A stretch of 64,000 nt of DNA from Salinivibrio kushneri (GTDB lineage: Bacteria > Pseudomonadota > Gammaproteobacteria > Enterobacterales > Vibrionaceae), in assembly GCF_027286325.1 (NCBI RefSeq), contig NZ_CP114589.1, positions 62,001-126,000 on the forward strand, written 5' to 3'. A program made the position numbers and the translations under genes. Shown here in pieces: positions 33,722 to 42,141 of the stretch (position 1 is the first letter of the stretch; every line of letters starts with the position of its first letter). Below the pieces are notes generated by a model. It ran no database searches and was not told the DNA's origin. It saw nothing but the letters and a program-made list of their open reading frames with translations.

Positions 33722-35419
33722 ATGGAAATAACCTCAACAGGCCTGGTTGACGCATGTGGTGGCGCCGACAATGTACGTCGCGTATTACGTCATCAAGACA
33801 AGGTGATCATTGAGCTCAACGCGCTTGAGCGTGTCAATCAAGACGCCTTACCCATCCATGCGATTGACGTATCGCTGCGCCAAATCACGCTTGATCAGCC
33901 AATCGGTGAAGGAATGCTCGCTGCACTGGGACGCCTTATCGACCAAAACCTGCGTGAACAAGCCGCGCACCGCTATTCACCAACCAAAAGCATTGACTTC
34001 CATCGTCCTGCTTGGCACATCAGTCCTCCTCAAGGACTGCTCAATGACCCCAATGGATTTATTTACTTTCAAGGCCACTATCACCTTTTTTATCAGTGGT
34101 ACCCGTTTGCCTGTGAGCACAAAGATAAATTCTGGGTACATCTCATCAGCCCTGATGGGGTGCAATGGCACACCGCACCGCTCGGCCTCACCCCCAGTGA
34201 TTGGTATGACAGCCATGGGGTATTTTCAGGCCACGCCATGGTGATGGATGACGCCCTCTGGCTTTATTACACTGGCAACACCCGCATTGGCCCCGCGCGT
34301 TTGCGCCAAACCACCCAGTGTGTGGCACGCTCAACCGATGGTATTCACTTTGAAAAACTCGGCCCAGTGATTGATGCCCCACCGGCTGGCGTGACCGAGC
34401 ATATTCGCGATCCCAAAGTCATTCACGACGGCAAAAAATATCGGATGCTGCTGGGTGCGCAACGTGAAGACAAAATAGGTCGCCTGGCGCAATATTCCTC
34501 CATTGACGGCCTTACGTGGCACTATAACGGACTAAGCGGTGATAGCTTAGGCGAGCATGGTTATATGTGGGAATGCCCGGATCTGTTCCAATTAAGCGAG
34601 CAATGGGTTTGTATTCTCTGCCCACAAGGCAGCTCATCACCAACGCCCGATCATCATGTTCCTCACCACAATGGTTACGCCAAAGCCACGCTAGAAGCGG
34701 ACGGCATCACGCTTGATAACTGGCAAGTGCTGGATCATGGGTTTGATTTTTACGCCCCGCAGACGGCGCAAACTCCTGACAATAAACGTATGCTCATTGC
34801 TTGGATGGGCCTACCAGACGAAACAAACCAACCTAGCCTCGCCGCCGACTGGCTTCATCAATTGACGTGTCCTCGCGAGTTACATTGGGAAAATGGGCAA
34901 CTGTATCAACGTCCTGCTACCGCGCTACAAAGCTTACGAGGCCCTCAGCAACTTTTGCTGATTAACACCGAATGCCACTCAACCACGGTGGATTTAGGCA
35001 CCAAGCAATTTGAGCTCAACACCACACTGCCCATTCCAGCCAGCGGCCAATACACGTTATATTTTCACAGCCGCAGCGGCATGATCACGCCAGCCTCATC
35101 CGGCGAACCATCCGGTTGTGCGCTCACCCTTGACGGTGACAGCCGCACCCTAACACTGGATAGAAGCGCAAGCCTCGCCACCGAAGGCGATACTCGCCGC
35201 TGTATTCACTTGCCTGAGCAGTTGGAGGAGTTACCGCTACAAGTCCTCGCCGATACCAGCTCATTGGAGTTCTTTATCGCCGGCGGCCAGTGGACGATGA
35301 CCAGCCGTTACTTTAGCGCCGTGGATGCAACTTTTTTAGCACTGACACGCGATCACCACGACACGCCTTTGCCAAAACAGATGGATTGGTATGCGTTGAA
35401 AAACGCCAGTGTTAGGTGA
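33722..35419 (+). CDS. scrB: Sucrose-6-phosphate hydrolase ScrB with extra N-terminal domain
   Basis: GH32 beta-fructosidase that splits sucrose-6-phosphate into glucose-6-phosphate and fructose. Catalytic landmarks: nucleophile in LLNDPNGF (residues 107-113), HIRDPKVI (transition-state Asp), and acid/base Glu in MWECPDLF. A C-terminal beta-sandwich follows. At 565 aa it is longer than the usual 470-490 aa. The extra N-terminal 70-90 residues begin LVDACGGADNVRRVL and resemble the EIIB fold of glucose-type PTS enzymes without the phospho-Cys. This resemblance is an inference by eye. Long ScrB proteins are also known in other vibrios, as I recall. The gene has its own operator. Confidence 0.9.
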   Translation: MEITSTGLVDACGGADNVRRVLRHQDKVIIELNALERVNQDALPIHAIDVSLRQITLDQPIGEGMLAALGRLIDQNLREQAAHRYSPTKSIDFHRPAWHISPPQGLLNDPNGFIYFQGHYHLFYQWYPFACEHKDKFWVHLISPDGVQWHTAPLGLTPSDWYDSHGVFSGHAMVMDDALWLYYTGNTRIGPARLRQTTQCVARSTDGIHFEKLGPVIDAPPAGVTEHIRDPKVIHDGKKYRMLLGAQREDKIGRLAQYSSIDGLTWHYNGLSGDSLGEHGYMWECPDLFQLSEQWVCILCPQGSSSPTPDHHVPHHNGYAKATLEADGITLDNWQVLDHGFDFYAPQTAQTPDNKRMLIAWMGLPDETNQPSLAADWLHQLTCPRELHWENGQLYQRPATALQSLRGPQQLLLINTECHSTTVDLGTKQFELNTTLPIPASGQYTLYFHSRSGMITPASSGEPSGCALTLDGDSRTLTLDRSASLATEGDTRRCIHLPEQLEELPLQVLADTSSLEFFIAGGQWTMTSRYFSAVDATFLALTRDHHDTPLPKQMDWYALKNASVR

Positions 35420-35431
35420 TTCATCAGGAAA

Positions 35432-35455
35432 GTGGCGTTGACCATACTACGCCAC
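35432..35455 (+). terminator. Weak hairpin after scrB
   Basis: GTGGCGT and ACGCCAC pair around a 10-base loop, 12 bp after the scrB stop, but no T-run follows. A possible Rho-type or weak terminator. Confidence 0.35.
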
Positions 35456-35579
35456 GTCTGACTGGCACAGTTAACGCCCATCAACTAGCATTAACGGTTT
35501 GAATCTTCTGTGTTTAATCATCACCATTATATTATTGGCGATGATTAAACACGCTTCTTATTTCAACCAAGGTGACGAT

Positions 35580-36548
35580 ATGCTGCTTGCAACACTGGCG
35601 ATTATTGCTGGATTTGCGCTTTTGGTGTGGAGTGCAGATAAGTTTGTAAACGGCGCGGCAGCAAGCGCGAATTATGCGGGTATGCCACCGCTACTCATTG
35701 GCATGCTAGTGGTAGGGTTTGGTACATCAGCACCGGAAATGGTGGTCTCAGCGATGGCTGCTGTAGACGGCAACCCTGCATTAGCATTGGGCAATGCGCT
35801 GGGCTCGAACATCGTCAATATCACTTTAATTCTCGGGGTGACCGCCCTTATTGCGCCTATTGCAGTGCATTCTGCCATTGTGCGCAAAGAGCTACCCATT
35901 CTGCTAGCCATCACTCTCATTATCGGGGCAATGCTATGGGACTTCACCATCAGCGCCTACGAAGCTTTACTGCTTATCACAGGCTTTTTACTGCTGATCG
36001 GCTGGTCAGTGTGGAGTGCAATGCGCGCCAAGAACGACGCTCTTGCCACTGAGATGGATGCCGAGCTCACTCAGCAAACTCTCTCGCTGAAAAAGGCAAT
36101 AATGTGGCTGGTGATCGGGCTCGCACTATTAGTTGTTAGCTCACGGATTTTGGTGTGGGGTGCCGTTGAGATAGCCCTACAGTTGGGCGTCAGCGATCTT
36201 ATTATTGGCTTAACCATAGTCGCATTAGGGACCTCCCTGCCCGAGTTGGCTGCCTCGATTATCGCCGCCCGCAAAGGAGAGCACGATATTGCCGTGGGCA
36301 ACGTAGTCGGCTCCAATATTTTTAACTCCCTCGCCGTAATTGGTATTGCCGGCGCCATCGAGCCAATTCGCGACATCACCGAAGAAGTCTTCTGGCGAGA
36401 TTGGATGGTGATGCTCGCCGCCACCGTGCTCTTGCTGCTCGTCGCAATACGCTTTGGCAAGACACGCGAAATCAACCGCGCCGAAGGGGGACTACTGTTT
36501 ATATGCTACGTCAGCTACACCGGCTTGCTGATCTATGCGGTGCGGTAG
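35580..36548 (+). CDS. yrbG: Calcium/sodium antiporter, YrbG-like (CaCA family)
   Basis: Inner-membrane cation antiporter of 322 aa with about ten helices in two inverted halves. Each half carries the alpha-repeat typical of the Ca2+:cation antiporter family: GFGTSAPEMVVSA with GNALGSNIVN, and ALGTSLPELAASI with GNVVGSNIFN. It exchanges Ca2+ (or K+) for Na+ or H+. The ATG at 35580 follows AAGGTGA; an in-frame ATG 81 bp upstream would add a second hydrophobic leader that family members lack. It appears monocistronic. Confidence 0.88.
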   Translation: MLLATLAIIAGFALLVWSADKFVNGAAASANYAGMPPLLIGMLVVGFGTSAPEMVVSAMAAVDGNPALALGNALGSNIVNITLILGVTALIAPIAVHSAIVRKELPILLAITLIIGAMLWDFTISAYEALLLITGFLLLIGWSVWSAMRAKNDALATEMDAELTQQTLSLKKAIMWLVIGLALLVVSSRILVWGAVEIALQLGVSDLIIGLTIVALGTSLPELAASIIAARKGEHDIAVGNVVGSNIFNSLAVIGIAGAIEPIRDITEEVFWRDWMVMLAATVLLLLVAIRFGKTREINRAEGGLLFICYVSYTGLLIYAVR

Positions 36549-36743
36549 GAGCCTTTAGGAATCAAGGTCTAAAACGTGCATCGTCTCATCAAATAGCGAT
36601 AACTATCTCGAGCTAGCGATGAATTGATTTCACACATAGTTACACAACGGTGCGCATTTGCGCTTTACATCGATTGCGGGTCGATGAACACTGCTTGGCA
36701 GAGTATAATGACAACCGATATCACGTAGAGTTAGTCACACATT

Positions 36744-37439
36744 ATGAGCAATACCACCGCGAAAAAGCCGAGTCCCCTGTTTGAAATCCTGTTCAACGTT
36801 TTCATCCCCTCGATCATCCTGATGAAGTTGAGCGGCGATGAATACCTAGGTACAGCCATGGCACTGGTCGTCGCTTTGGCCTTCCCTCTCGCTTACGGCG
36901 GGATGGATCTGGTCCGTAACCAGAAATTCAATTTTATCTCAGCACTGGGTTTTATCAGCGTATTACTGACAGGTGGGATTGGCCTACTCGAGCTCGATAC
37001 TCGTTGGTTAGCCTTAAAAGAGGCACTGATCCCCGGTATTATTGGCTTGGCGGTGTTAGGGTCAACCTTTACCCGCTACCCACTGATGCAGAAGTTAATT
37101 CTGAATGACACCGTGCTCAACCTCGCGTTGATCAATCAGCGTTTAAAAGAGAGCGGGCAATCCGCCGCCTTTGAGCGTTGCTTGATGTGGTCAAACTATC
37201 TGTTCGCCAGCACCTTTGTGTTCTCATCGGCGATGAACTACTTCCTTGCCACGTGGATTGTCACCAGCCCCGCCGGCACGCCCGCGTTTAATGAAGAGCT
37301 AGGCAAGATGACGCTGTACAGCTACCCGATGATTGCTATCCCTAGCATGTTGATGATGTTTGGCATCCTTTACTACATCTGGCGTCAGATACGCGCGATG
37401 ACATCGCTAGAAACAGAGCAAATCTTCCACTTAAAATAA
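36744..37439 (+). CDS. VC0807-family membrane protein
   Basis: A 231-aa polytopic membrane protein with about six hydrophobic segments. N-terminal PLFEILFNVFIPSIILMKLS and the later FTRYPLMQKLILND match the VC0807 family, distantly similar to intracellular septation protein A. Function unknown. The gene is flanked by a 195-bp promoter region and a convergent terminator, so it is transcribed alone. Confidence 0.75.
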   Translation: MSNTTAKKPSPLFEILFNVFIPSIILMKLSGDEYLGTAMALVVALAFPLAYGGMDLVRNQKFNFISALGFISVLLTGGIGLLELDTRWLALKEALIPGIIGLAVLGSTFTRYPLMQKLILNDTVLNLALINQRLKESGQSAAFERCLMWSNYLFASTFVFSSAMNYFLATWIVTSPAGTPAFNEELGKMTLYSYPMIAIPSMLMMFGILYYIWRQIRAMTSLETEQIFHLK

Positions 37440-37467
37440 CAAGCGCCACGCTTAAAAACGGATCAAA

Positions 37468-37492
37468 AAAGGGAGGATAGCCTCCTCCCTTT
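37468..37492. terminator. Bidirectional terminator
   Basis: AAAGGGAGG and CCTCCCTTT around ATAGCCT, flanked by an A-run on the left, between convergent genes. Confidence 0.88.
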
Positions 37493-37496
37493 ATCA

Positions 37497-37712
37497 TCAC
37501 TTCCACCCTTGACGCCACTTCTCGTCACTTTTGAGCTCACGCCAGTCAATCGGATATTCTTTTTTCGACAGCACCGACTCGAGCACGCATAACACCACCA
37601 CACCATCTTCATCATACTCAACGTCGGAGACCAAAAAGTGCTTCTCGCGATTAATGGGTTTGACCGCCGTCCACTTGCTATTGCGTAACTTGGCTGGATT
37701 GATATGGTTCAC
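37497..37712 (-). CDS. TIGR02450 family small protein, 71 aa
   Basis: Small cytoplasmic protein of the TIGR02450 tryptophan-rich family: [20 protein letters not shown] at the start, PIDWRELK and EKWRQGWK at the end. The function is unknown. A damaged second copy of its 5' part lies about 2.1 kb away at 39828-39938. Stop is only 4 bp from the shared terminator. Confidence 0.85.
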   Translation of the reverse strand: MNHINPAKLRNSKWTAVKPINREKHFLVSDVEYDEDGVVVLCVLESVLSKKEYPIDWRELKSDEKWRQGWK

Positions 37713-37810
37713 GACTACCCCTTAACAAAAAGCCGGATAAGGCTGACAAGGAATGCATTCGTTTCAACTTATCAGCCCTTTCAAGAATAGCAATACAAGG
37801 TAAACGAACG

Positions 37811-39778
37811 CTACCATTGACTAATTTGGGTTAGACGGTCAGCCCGTTCGAGTGAATCAGCACTCATTGCTTTGAGTTCAGATGCCCCTTCAGCGTTCTG
37901 CTCCGACAACGTCCTGATTCGATCCGCCAGTTGACTGATCTCTTCTGTTACATGCGCTTGCTGCTCCGATGCCGTGGCAATGCTTACGGTGCGCTCTTTA
38001 ATGTTATCAAATGCTGTGACAATCTCTTCAAAGTGCTCACGCACCACACTCGCTCGCTCAACCGAAGCTTGAGACAACTGATAACTCGATTCAATCACGT
38101 CCACGCCCTGGCTAGCCGCCGAATGAAGCTGCTGAATCATGCCATCAATTTCCTCCGCTGATTCCTGAGTTTTGGCGGCCAATGAGCGCACCTCATCGGC
38201 AACCACTGCAAACCCACGTCCTTGCTCTCCCGCACGCGCCGCCTCGATAGCCGCATTCAGTGCCAGTAAGTTGGTTTGCTCGGAAATCTTTTTGATGACC
38301 TCAAGGACCGTTCCCACCTGCTGTGAATCTGAGGCCAGTTTATCAATTACAGAGGACGCTTCTTTCAGTGTGGTAGCAAGCTTGGCAATCGCGTCACTGT
38401 TCTCATCGACGGCTTGCTGCCCTTTTGCCACCACGTGCGATGCATCCTCGGCAGTATCTGCGGCAGTGGCAGTATTGCTCGACACCTCGGTGGCACTTGC
38501 GGACATTTGGTTTATCGATGAGGCGAGCGTGATATTCTCATTCGTCTGCGCCGACGTTCGGTCGCTCAAATCTTGGCTCAGTGCCTGTAAGTCGTTTGCA
38601 CTGCTTTTAACGCCAATCGCTTCTCTCGCTACGTCTTCGAGAATTTTTTCAAGATGGGCGCCATAATCGTTGACAGCGCGCCGTAGCTCGCCCATCTCAT
38701 CAGCACGAACAATCTCTAACTTACCGCCTTTCTCTCCTTTCGATAGACTGCTAACCTGCTGAGTCGTCTCTTTGATACTGCGAATGAGCCTCTGGCCGAG
38801 CCATACCACAACTAACGCGAAGACAATCACCAACGGTAACAGTGTTATATACAGGCCAGAACTTACTCGATTCAGCGCCGCCAAGGCCGTTGCCTCAGGC
38901 AACAACATACCCACTGTCCAACCCTGTTCCGACAGAGGAACCTGCACGAGGAGCGACCGGCTATCGCCTACTACACCTTCCGGCAGATAAACCGGCTCCT
39001 CAGCGTCCAAGGCCGAGACAAGCGGGGATAAACGAGGATACTGTCTACTTGCGTCGCTCAGGCTTTGCATACTAAGGCTTGAAGAACGCACATCGGGAAA
39101 CGACAGAATGCGATCGGTTTGATCGAGCACAAAGGCATAGCCTCCGGTTGCCTCATTTTGGTCAGTTAATAAGTTTGACAGACCGGAGAGCATCAAATCG
39201 ATTGTCGCAACGCCCCAAAACTGGCCATCTCGGCGAATTGCGACTGTGCAAGTGACCATGGGCGTGCCAGAAATCGCATCCTCATAAGCGGCAGACCACG
39301 CGCATTGCCCCGCCGGTAAGCCTCGCCCTGCTTGATACCAGCTTTCGTTGTGATAACCACTGCCAGCGGGATCATTGTAATCATCTAATAGATCGAGCGA
39401 GCCTTGTGCATTACGTGCCCAAAATAAGGAATCACGTGTTTTTCCCGGTGTTAACTTACCAGGCTCAGGCCAAACACCACCGCCCGCAATCGCGGCGTTA
39501 CCGTAGTGATCGACCACAGGCTCAAGGCGTTCAATAAACTGGGCGCGATCTAACGGCAATGTTTCCGATAGCGCCGCGAGTGTATCGGTTAACACTGCCC
39601 CTTCATTCAATGCCGTGGCAATACGCCCTTCAATGTTTGTGACGGTTTGCCGAGCGCCAGCCTCTGCCTGTTCTTGCAAAACGGGCTTCGCTACCCACTC
39701 CATAACCAGGTAAATGGTAAGAAATGACCCCAGCAAAAGGGCAAGCGCCATGGCTTTAATCTTAAGGCTGATTGTCAT
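37811..39778 (-). CDS. Methyl-accepting chemotaxis protein, dCache-type
   Basis: Chemoreceptor of 655 aa. An N-terminal membrane helix ([20 protein letters not shown]) is followed by a long periplasmic double-Cache-like sensor (landmarks: the [20 protein letters not shown] segment, [23 protein letters not shown]), a second helix ([20 protein letters not shown]), a HAMP domain and a cytoplasmic signalling hairpin with [19 protein letters not shown] and [18 protein letters not shown]. The ATG at 39778 follows AGAGGA. There is no C-terminal pentapeptide for CheR docking. The ligand is unknown; dCache sensors of this kind often bind amino acids, amines or organic acids. Confidence 0.9.
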   Translation of the reverse strand: MTISLKIKAMALALLLGSFLTIYLVMEWVAKPVLQEQAEAGARQTVTNIEGRIATALNEGAVLTDTLAALSETLPLDRAQFIERLEPVVDHYGNAAIAGGGVWPEPGKLTPGKTRDSLFWARNAQGSLDLLDDYNDPAGSGYHNESWYQAGRGLPAGQCAWSAAYEDAISGTPMVTCTVAIRRDGQFWGVATIDLMLSGLSNLLTDQNEATGGYAFVLDQTDRILSFPDVRSSSLSMQSLSDASRQYPRLSPLVSALDAEEPVYLPEGVVGDSRSLLVQVPLSEQGWTVGMLLPEATALAALNRVSSGLYITLLPLVIVFALVVVWLGQRLIRSIKETTQQVSSLSKGEKGGKLEIVRADEMGELRRAVNDYGAHLEKILEDVAREAIGVKSSANDLQALSQDLSDRTSAQTNENITLASSINQMSASATEVSSNTATAADTAEDASHVVAKGQQAVDENSDAIAKLATTLKEASSVIDKLASDSQQVGTVLEVIKKISEQTNLLALNAAIEAARAGEQGRGFAVVADEVRSLAAKTQESAEEIDGMIQQLHSAASQGVDVIESSYQLSQASVERASVVREHFEEIVTAFDNIKERTVSIATASEQQAHVTEEISQLADRIRTLSEQNAEGASELKAMSADSLERADRLTQISQW

Positions 39779-39827
39779 GGCAAAATCCTCTGCACTGCTA
39801 TTTGCTATAAGCGTAGCAGCGAGTCGT

Positions 39828-39938
39828 CTAATTACCATGAAGGTATATTTTCTCGCGCAAAACGTGCTGAGCGCGATGAAGGGGTTTAACCGCCGTCCAC
39901 TTACTGTTGCGCAACTTGGTTGGACTGGTTGGGTTCAC
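39828..39938 (-). pseudogene. Truncated second copy of the TIGR02450 gene
   Basis: On the minus strand, starting at GTG (39938), the frame reads [17 protein letters not shown] before diverging and stopping after 36 codons. The intact gene at 37497-37712 has [17 protein letters not shown] at the same place, and the DNA is also similar. The core (tryptophan-rich C-terminal half) is missing. This is a partial duplication or leftover of recombination, next to the AT-rich island. Confidence 0.75.
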
Positions 39939-40031
39939 GCGAACCCCGTTAGACAAAGATAACGGTTAAAATGCCGATAAACAGCACGTAAGGTGGCTCG
40001 GTTTGGTTCAGTGGTTGGGGTTGGTGTAACT

Positions 40032-40057
40032 CGTTCCCACGCTCCTGCGTGGGAACG
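40032..40057. repeat. Perfect 11-bp inverted repeat at the island edge
   Basis: CGTTCCCACGC and GCGTGGGAACG around TCCT. This sequence type (TCGTTCCCACGC...GCGTGGGAACG) is a familiar dispersed palindromic element in several gammaproteobacteria. It lies 31 bp past the methyltransferase stop, at the point where the sequence turns AT-rich, and could also act as a terminator for that leftward gene. Confidence 0.65.
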
Positions 40058-40088
40058 GACCGATTCCAGCGGATTCTTAATTATATCA

Positions 40089-40748
40089 CTATGTTTCTAC
40101 CAACCGGCTTCGAAAGTGTTGGTGCGCCGACTCAGAAATATCACAACCCAGATATTTTCTATCTAGATTTACTGCCGCAACTAATGAAGAACCAGAACCA
40201 AAGAAAGGGTCAACTACTAATTCATCTTTTTGAGAGCTCTGAGATATGAGCGTTTCAAGAAGTTCAACTGGCTTTTCTGTCGGATACCCACGATATACAC
40301 GTTTATACTCTAAAATATCAGGGACACTTAAATTGTTTAGTTTCCTTTTCCCTTTTTCAAAAAAAAGGATGTATTCGTGTCTAGCTCTATAGTGATAGCC
40401 CATACCGATACACACTTTATCCCACACTATGGGTTTCCAGAACTTAAAGCCAACCTTCTCTGCTATTGGCTTGATAATAAACATTGTTTCTTGATCACAA
40501 AACAAATAGAAGTGAGAGTTTTTCTTTAACACTCGATAGACTTCCGATAATAAGCTCTCGAAACGTTCATTAGGGAAAATATCGAACCATTGATTGCTAG
40601 AGCCCTGACTAACTTTCAATCTGGTTGTAGTGCCAATTTTCCTATGTTTTTCTAATGACTCGTATGGTGGGTCAGTCACTAAAAGATCAACGCTCGCGTC
40701 CGCGAGCGTTGAAAGCCAGTTTACGGCGTCATCTTTAAATACTTGCAT
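40089..40748 (-). CDS. DNA adenine/cytosine-N4 methyltransferase, beta class
   Basis: A 219-aa site-specific DNA methyltransferase. The catalytic motif TDPPYES comes first (residues 26-32), and the S-adenosylmethionine-binding DPFFGSGSSLVAA comes near the C-terminus, the order of the beta class (N6-adenine or N4-cytosine). There is a target-recognition stretch in between; the recognition sequence is not predictable. Starts 6 bp after the zinc-ribbon gene, behind GAAGG, so both are one operon. No restriction endonuclease is evident. The AT-rich composition differs from surrounding genes and suggests transfer. Confidence 0.88.
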   Translation of the reverse strand: MQVFKDDAVNWLSTLADASVDLLVTDPPYESLEKHRKIGTTTRLKVSQGSSNQWFDIFPNERFESLLSEVYRVLKKNSHFYLFCDQETMFIIKPIAEKVGFKFWKPIVWDKVCIGMGYHYRARHEYILFFEKGKRKLNNLSVPDILEYKRVYRGYPTEKPVELLETLISQSSQKDELVVDPFFGSGSSLVAAVNLDRKYLGCDISESAHQHFRSRLVET

Positions 40749-40754
40749 AAACCT

Positions 40755-41036
40755 TCAGACCAAACTGCTACAAAGGCGTCCATTTTGATGTACAGTAGAG
40801 GCTACACCTTTATTTAGGCGACGACAATCAATACAATAACTTTGATGACCTGTAGGGTTCTGTGCTGTTTTTCGTGCGGGTGTTTTACCAAAATTTGACG
40901 GATACGGGTGGAAAACATGCTCTCCACCATTGGCATCTGAACAATGTGGGCATGATTTATATTTACGTCCTGTAGCCGCATCTTTCTTATAAATCATGCC
41001 ACTATTTAGTGCTTTACTACAACAACTACAATTCAT
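40755..41036 (-). CDS. Zinc-ribbon protein of unknown function upstream of the methyltransferase
   Basis: A 93-aa protein with two or more zinc-binding knuckles: CSCC at residues 3-6, CPHC near residue 30, and CIDC near residue 68, plus His residues in GGEHVFHPYPSNFGKTPAR. The region from EHVF to CIDCRR has the look of an HNH-type or zinc-finger nuclease-like module but lacks a clear HNH triad, so I do not call it a nuclease. A strong ribosome-binding site (CGGAGG) precedes the ATG. It forms an operon with the methyltransferase and may modulate it or be a remnant of a restriction partner. Confidence 0.6.
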   Translation of the reverse strand: MNCSCCSKALNSGMIYKKDAATGRKYKSCPHCSDANGGEHVFHPYPSNFGKTPARKTAQNPTGHQSYCIDCRRLNKGVASTVHQNGRLCSSLV

Positions 41037-41190
41037 GGGATCCTCCGAAAGTTATTTCATAGTCACAATGCCATAAGTTGCATAGGAGTAATGAGATATA
41101 ATTCTTATTTCTTGAATGTAGCGAATGATATAAGTTACCGTCTGAAGGCTCTACCACACTTAGCTATGATGTTTACTATCGGAGGAAATC

Positions 41191-41277
41191 ATGTCTAATA
41201 GATTCTTTTGTCACCTTGATCTCGCCGAGTACCGCATTTCTCTCCACACGTATGATATCTTTTTACCTTTCTCATAG
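41191..41277 (+). pseudogene. Short divergent frame, possible truncated gene start
   Basis: ATG preceded by CGGAGGAAATC, an excellent ribosome-binding site, opens a frame MSNRFFCHLDLAEYRISL that stops after 28 codons. It is divergent from the zinc-ribbon/methyltransferase operon, where a restriction or control gene would be expected. A strong start with no gene behind it suggests the 5' end of a gene cut by the rearrangement at 41.3 kb. It could also be a real tiny peptide. Confidence 0.35.
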
Positions 41278-41328
41278 ACTGACCTCATCAGATCGTCGAT
41301 GCGTGTCCAGTAAAACGGATCAAGTCCA

Positions 41329-41354
41329 CAGTCCCTCTTGAGGCGTTTGTTATG
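41329..41354 (-). other. Half attC site (integron recombination site remnant)
   Basis: On the minus strand, CATAACAAACGCCTCAAGAG followed by GGACTG matches the first half (R''-L'') of the Vibrio superintegron-type attC (VCR) as I recall it. It starts 2 bp before the stop of the 41356-42036 gene in mirror orientation, where a cassette's attC belongs. The complementary second half, which should follow within about 120 bp, is absent; sequence beyond 41328 is unrelated. Confidence 0.7.
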
Positions 41355-41355
41355 T

Positions 41356-42036
41356 TCAATTTATTAACTCAAATGAGGAGCCTGTGTAAAATAGTTTTAA
41401 GTACTGTACTGTCCTAACATTTTTCAGCGATTCACTAACTACTTTAAATTTCATACACTTCTTCACTTTAAGGAGACAGGGTTCAATATGTAGTACAAAA
41501 TCCATTCTTTCACTTGGTTCTAACTCAGTGACATGTGAAAACTTTGAGATGTACGGACTTCCTTTTCGATGACAAAATGGTTTTATTGTAAATAAGCCTT
41601 GCACAAGCTTAATATCAACGTATTTTGCATGATTAGCACTAACATTTTTAATACTAACCACCGCTACACCATAATCTCCCCAAGACAAAACATTTCTATT
41701 CTCTTTATCAAAATCATCAATATCTTTTGATTTGGTATATACAATGGAAATCTGCGTATTAGACTCAATATCTTTTGTGTTCCCTGCCACTGACCAAATA
41801 AACCAACATCGGTCAGACAGTGTTCGTTGTTTACTAAATAGAACGTATGCAGAAATAAAGGCCAGAAAACCTCCTGAATACCCTCCAAGGTAACTTAACC
41901 ACCCATCTTCTGTGCCATCCATAAATCCTGGCACATAAGCAATATAATATTTGAATAATATAGGGGACAGGAATGGAATTGCCAGCCCTATGACAATAAG
42001 AAATAACACTCTCACTATATTGAACTCCTTGAACAT
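41356..42036 (-). CDS. Integron cassette protein with two membrane helices, 226 aa
   Basis: I do not recognise this family. Two N-terminal hydrophobic segments (VRVLFLIVIGLAIPFLSPIL and WLSYLGGYSGGFLAFISAYV) are followed by a cytoplasmic beta-rich domain of about 150 residues with scattered Cys. The ATG at 42036 lies within the end of the attC site (GCGTTATG), the typical position for a cassette gene. A longer in-frame start at 42096 would lie inside the attC and is rejected. AT-rich codon use. Many cassettes of this architecture are of unknown role, some in phage defence or toxin-antitoxin systems; nothing here decides. Confidence 0.65.
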   Translation of the reverse strand: MFKEFNIVRVLFLIVIGLAIPFLSPILFKYYIAYVPGFMDGTEDGWLSYLGGYSGGFLAFISAYVLFSKQRTLSDRCWFIWSVAGNTKDIESNTQISIVYTKSKDIDDFDKENRNVLSWGDYGVAVVSIKNVSANHAKYVDIKLVQGLFTIKPFCHRKGSPYISKFSHVTELEPSERMDFVLHIEPCLLKVKKCMKFKVVSESLKNVRTVQYLKLFYTGSSFELIN

Positions 42037-42136
42037 AACGCCCCAATCAATTGCGCATTGCAAGCAACCGAAGCGTTGAAAAACTCTAAACCACAATCGT
42101 GTGGTTTAATTGCGTCAATTGAATTGGCTTGTTATA
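42035..42136 (-). other. Integron attC recombination site
   Basis: On the minus strand the site opens ATAACAAGCCAATTCAATTG and closes CAATTGATTGGGGCGTTAT. The two ends pair along about 19 bases (ATAAC-N3-CCAAT-CAATTG), with one extra-helical T on one arm, the hallmark of attC. A central stem AAACCACA/TGTGGTTT lies between. It begins 2 bp after the stop of the 42142-42465 gene and ends at the ATG of the next. This is a complete cassette boundary; no integrase is in the window. Confidence 0.85.
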
Positions 42137-42141
42137 CCTAA

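Larger units (their letters stand above)
41037..41355. other. Junction region with a short divergent frame and IS-like sequence
   Basis: About 320 bp between the zinc-ribbon gene and the first cassette gene. It contains the zinc-ribbon promoter, a divergent 28-codon frame with a strong ribosome-binding site, and at 41300-41328 a stretch (GTGTCCAGTAAAACGGATCA) resembling the ends of some IS3-type insertion sequences. This abuts the half attC site. I infer a deletion or insertion scar; the IS identity is from memory and uncertain. Confidence 0.4.

Noticed and set aside
41356..42096. Longer start of the two-helix cassette gene at 42096
   Set aside because: The extra 20 codons would lie inside the attC site; the ATG at its end is the usual cassette start.
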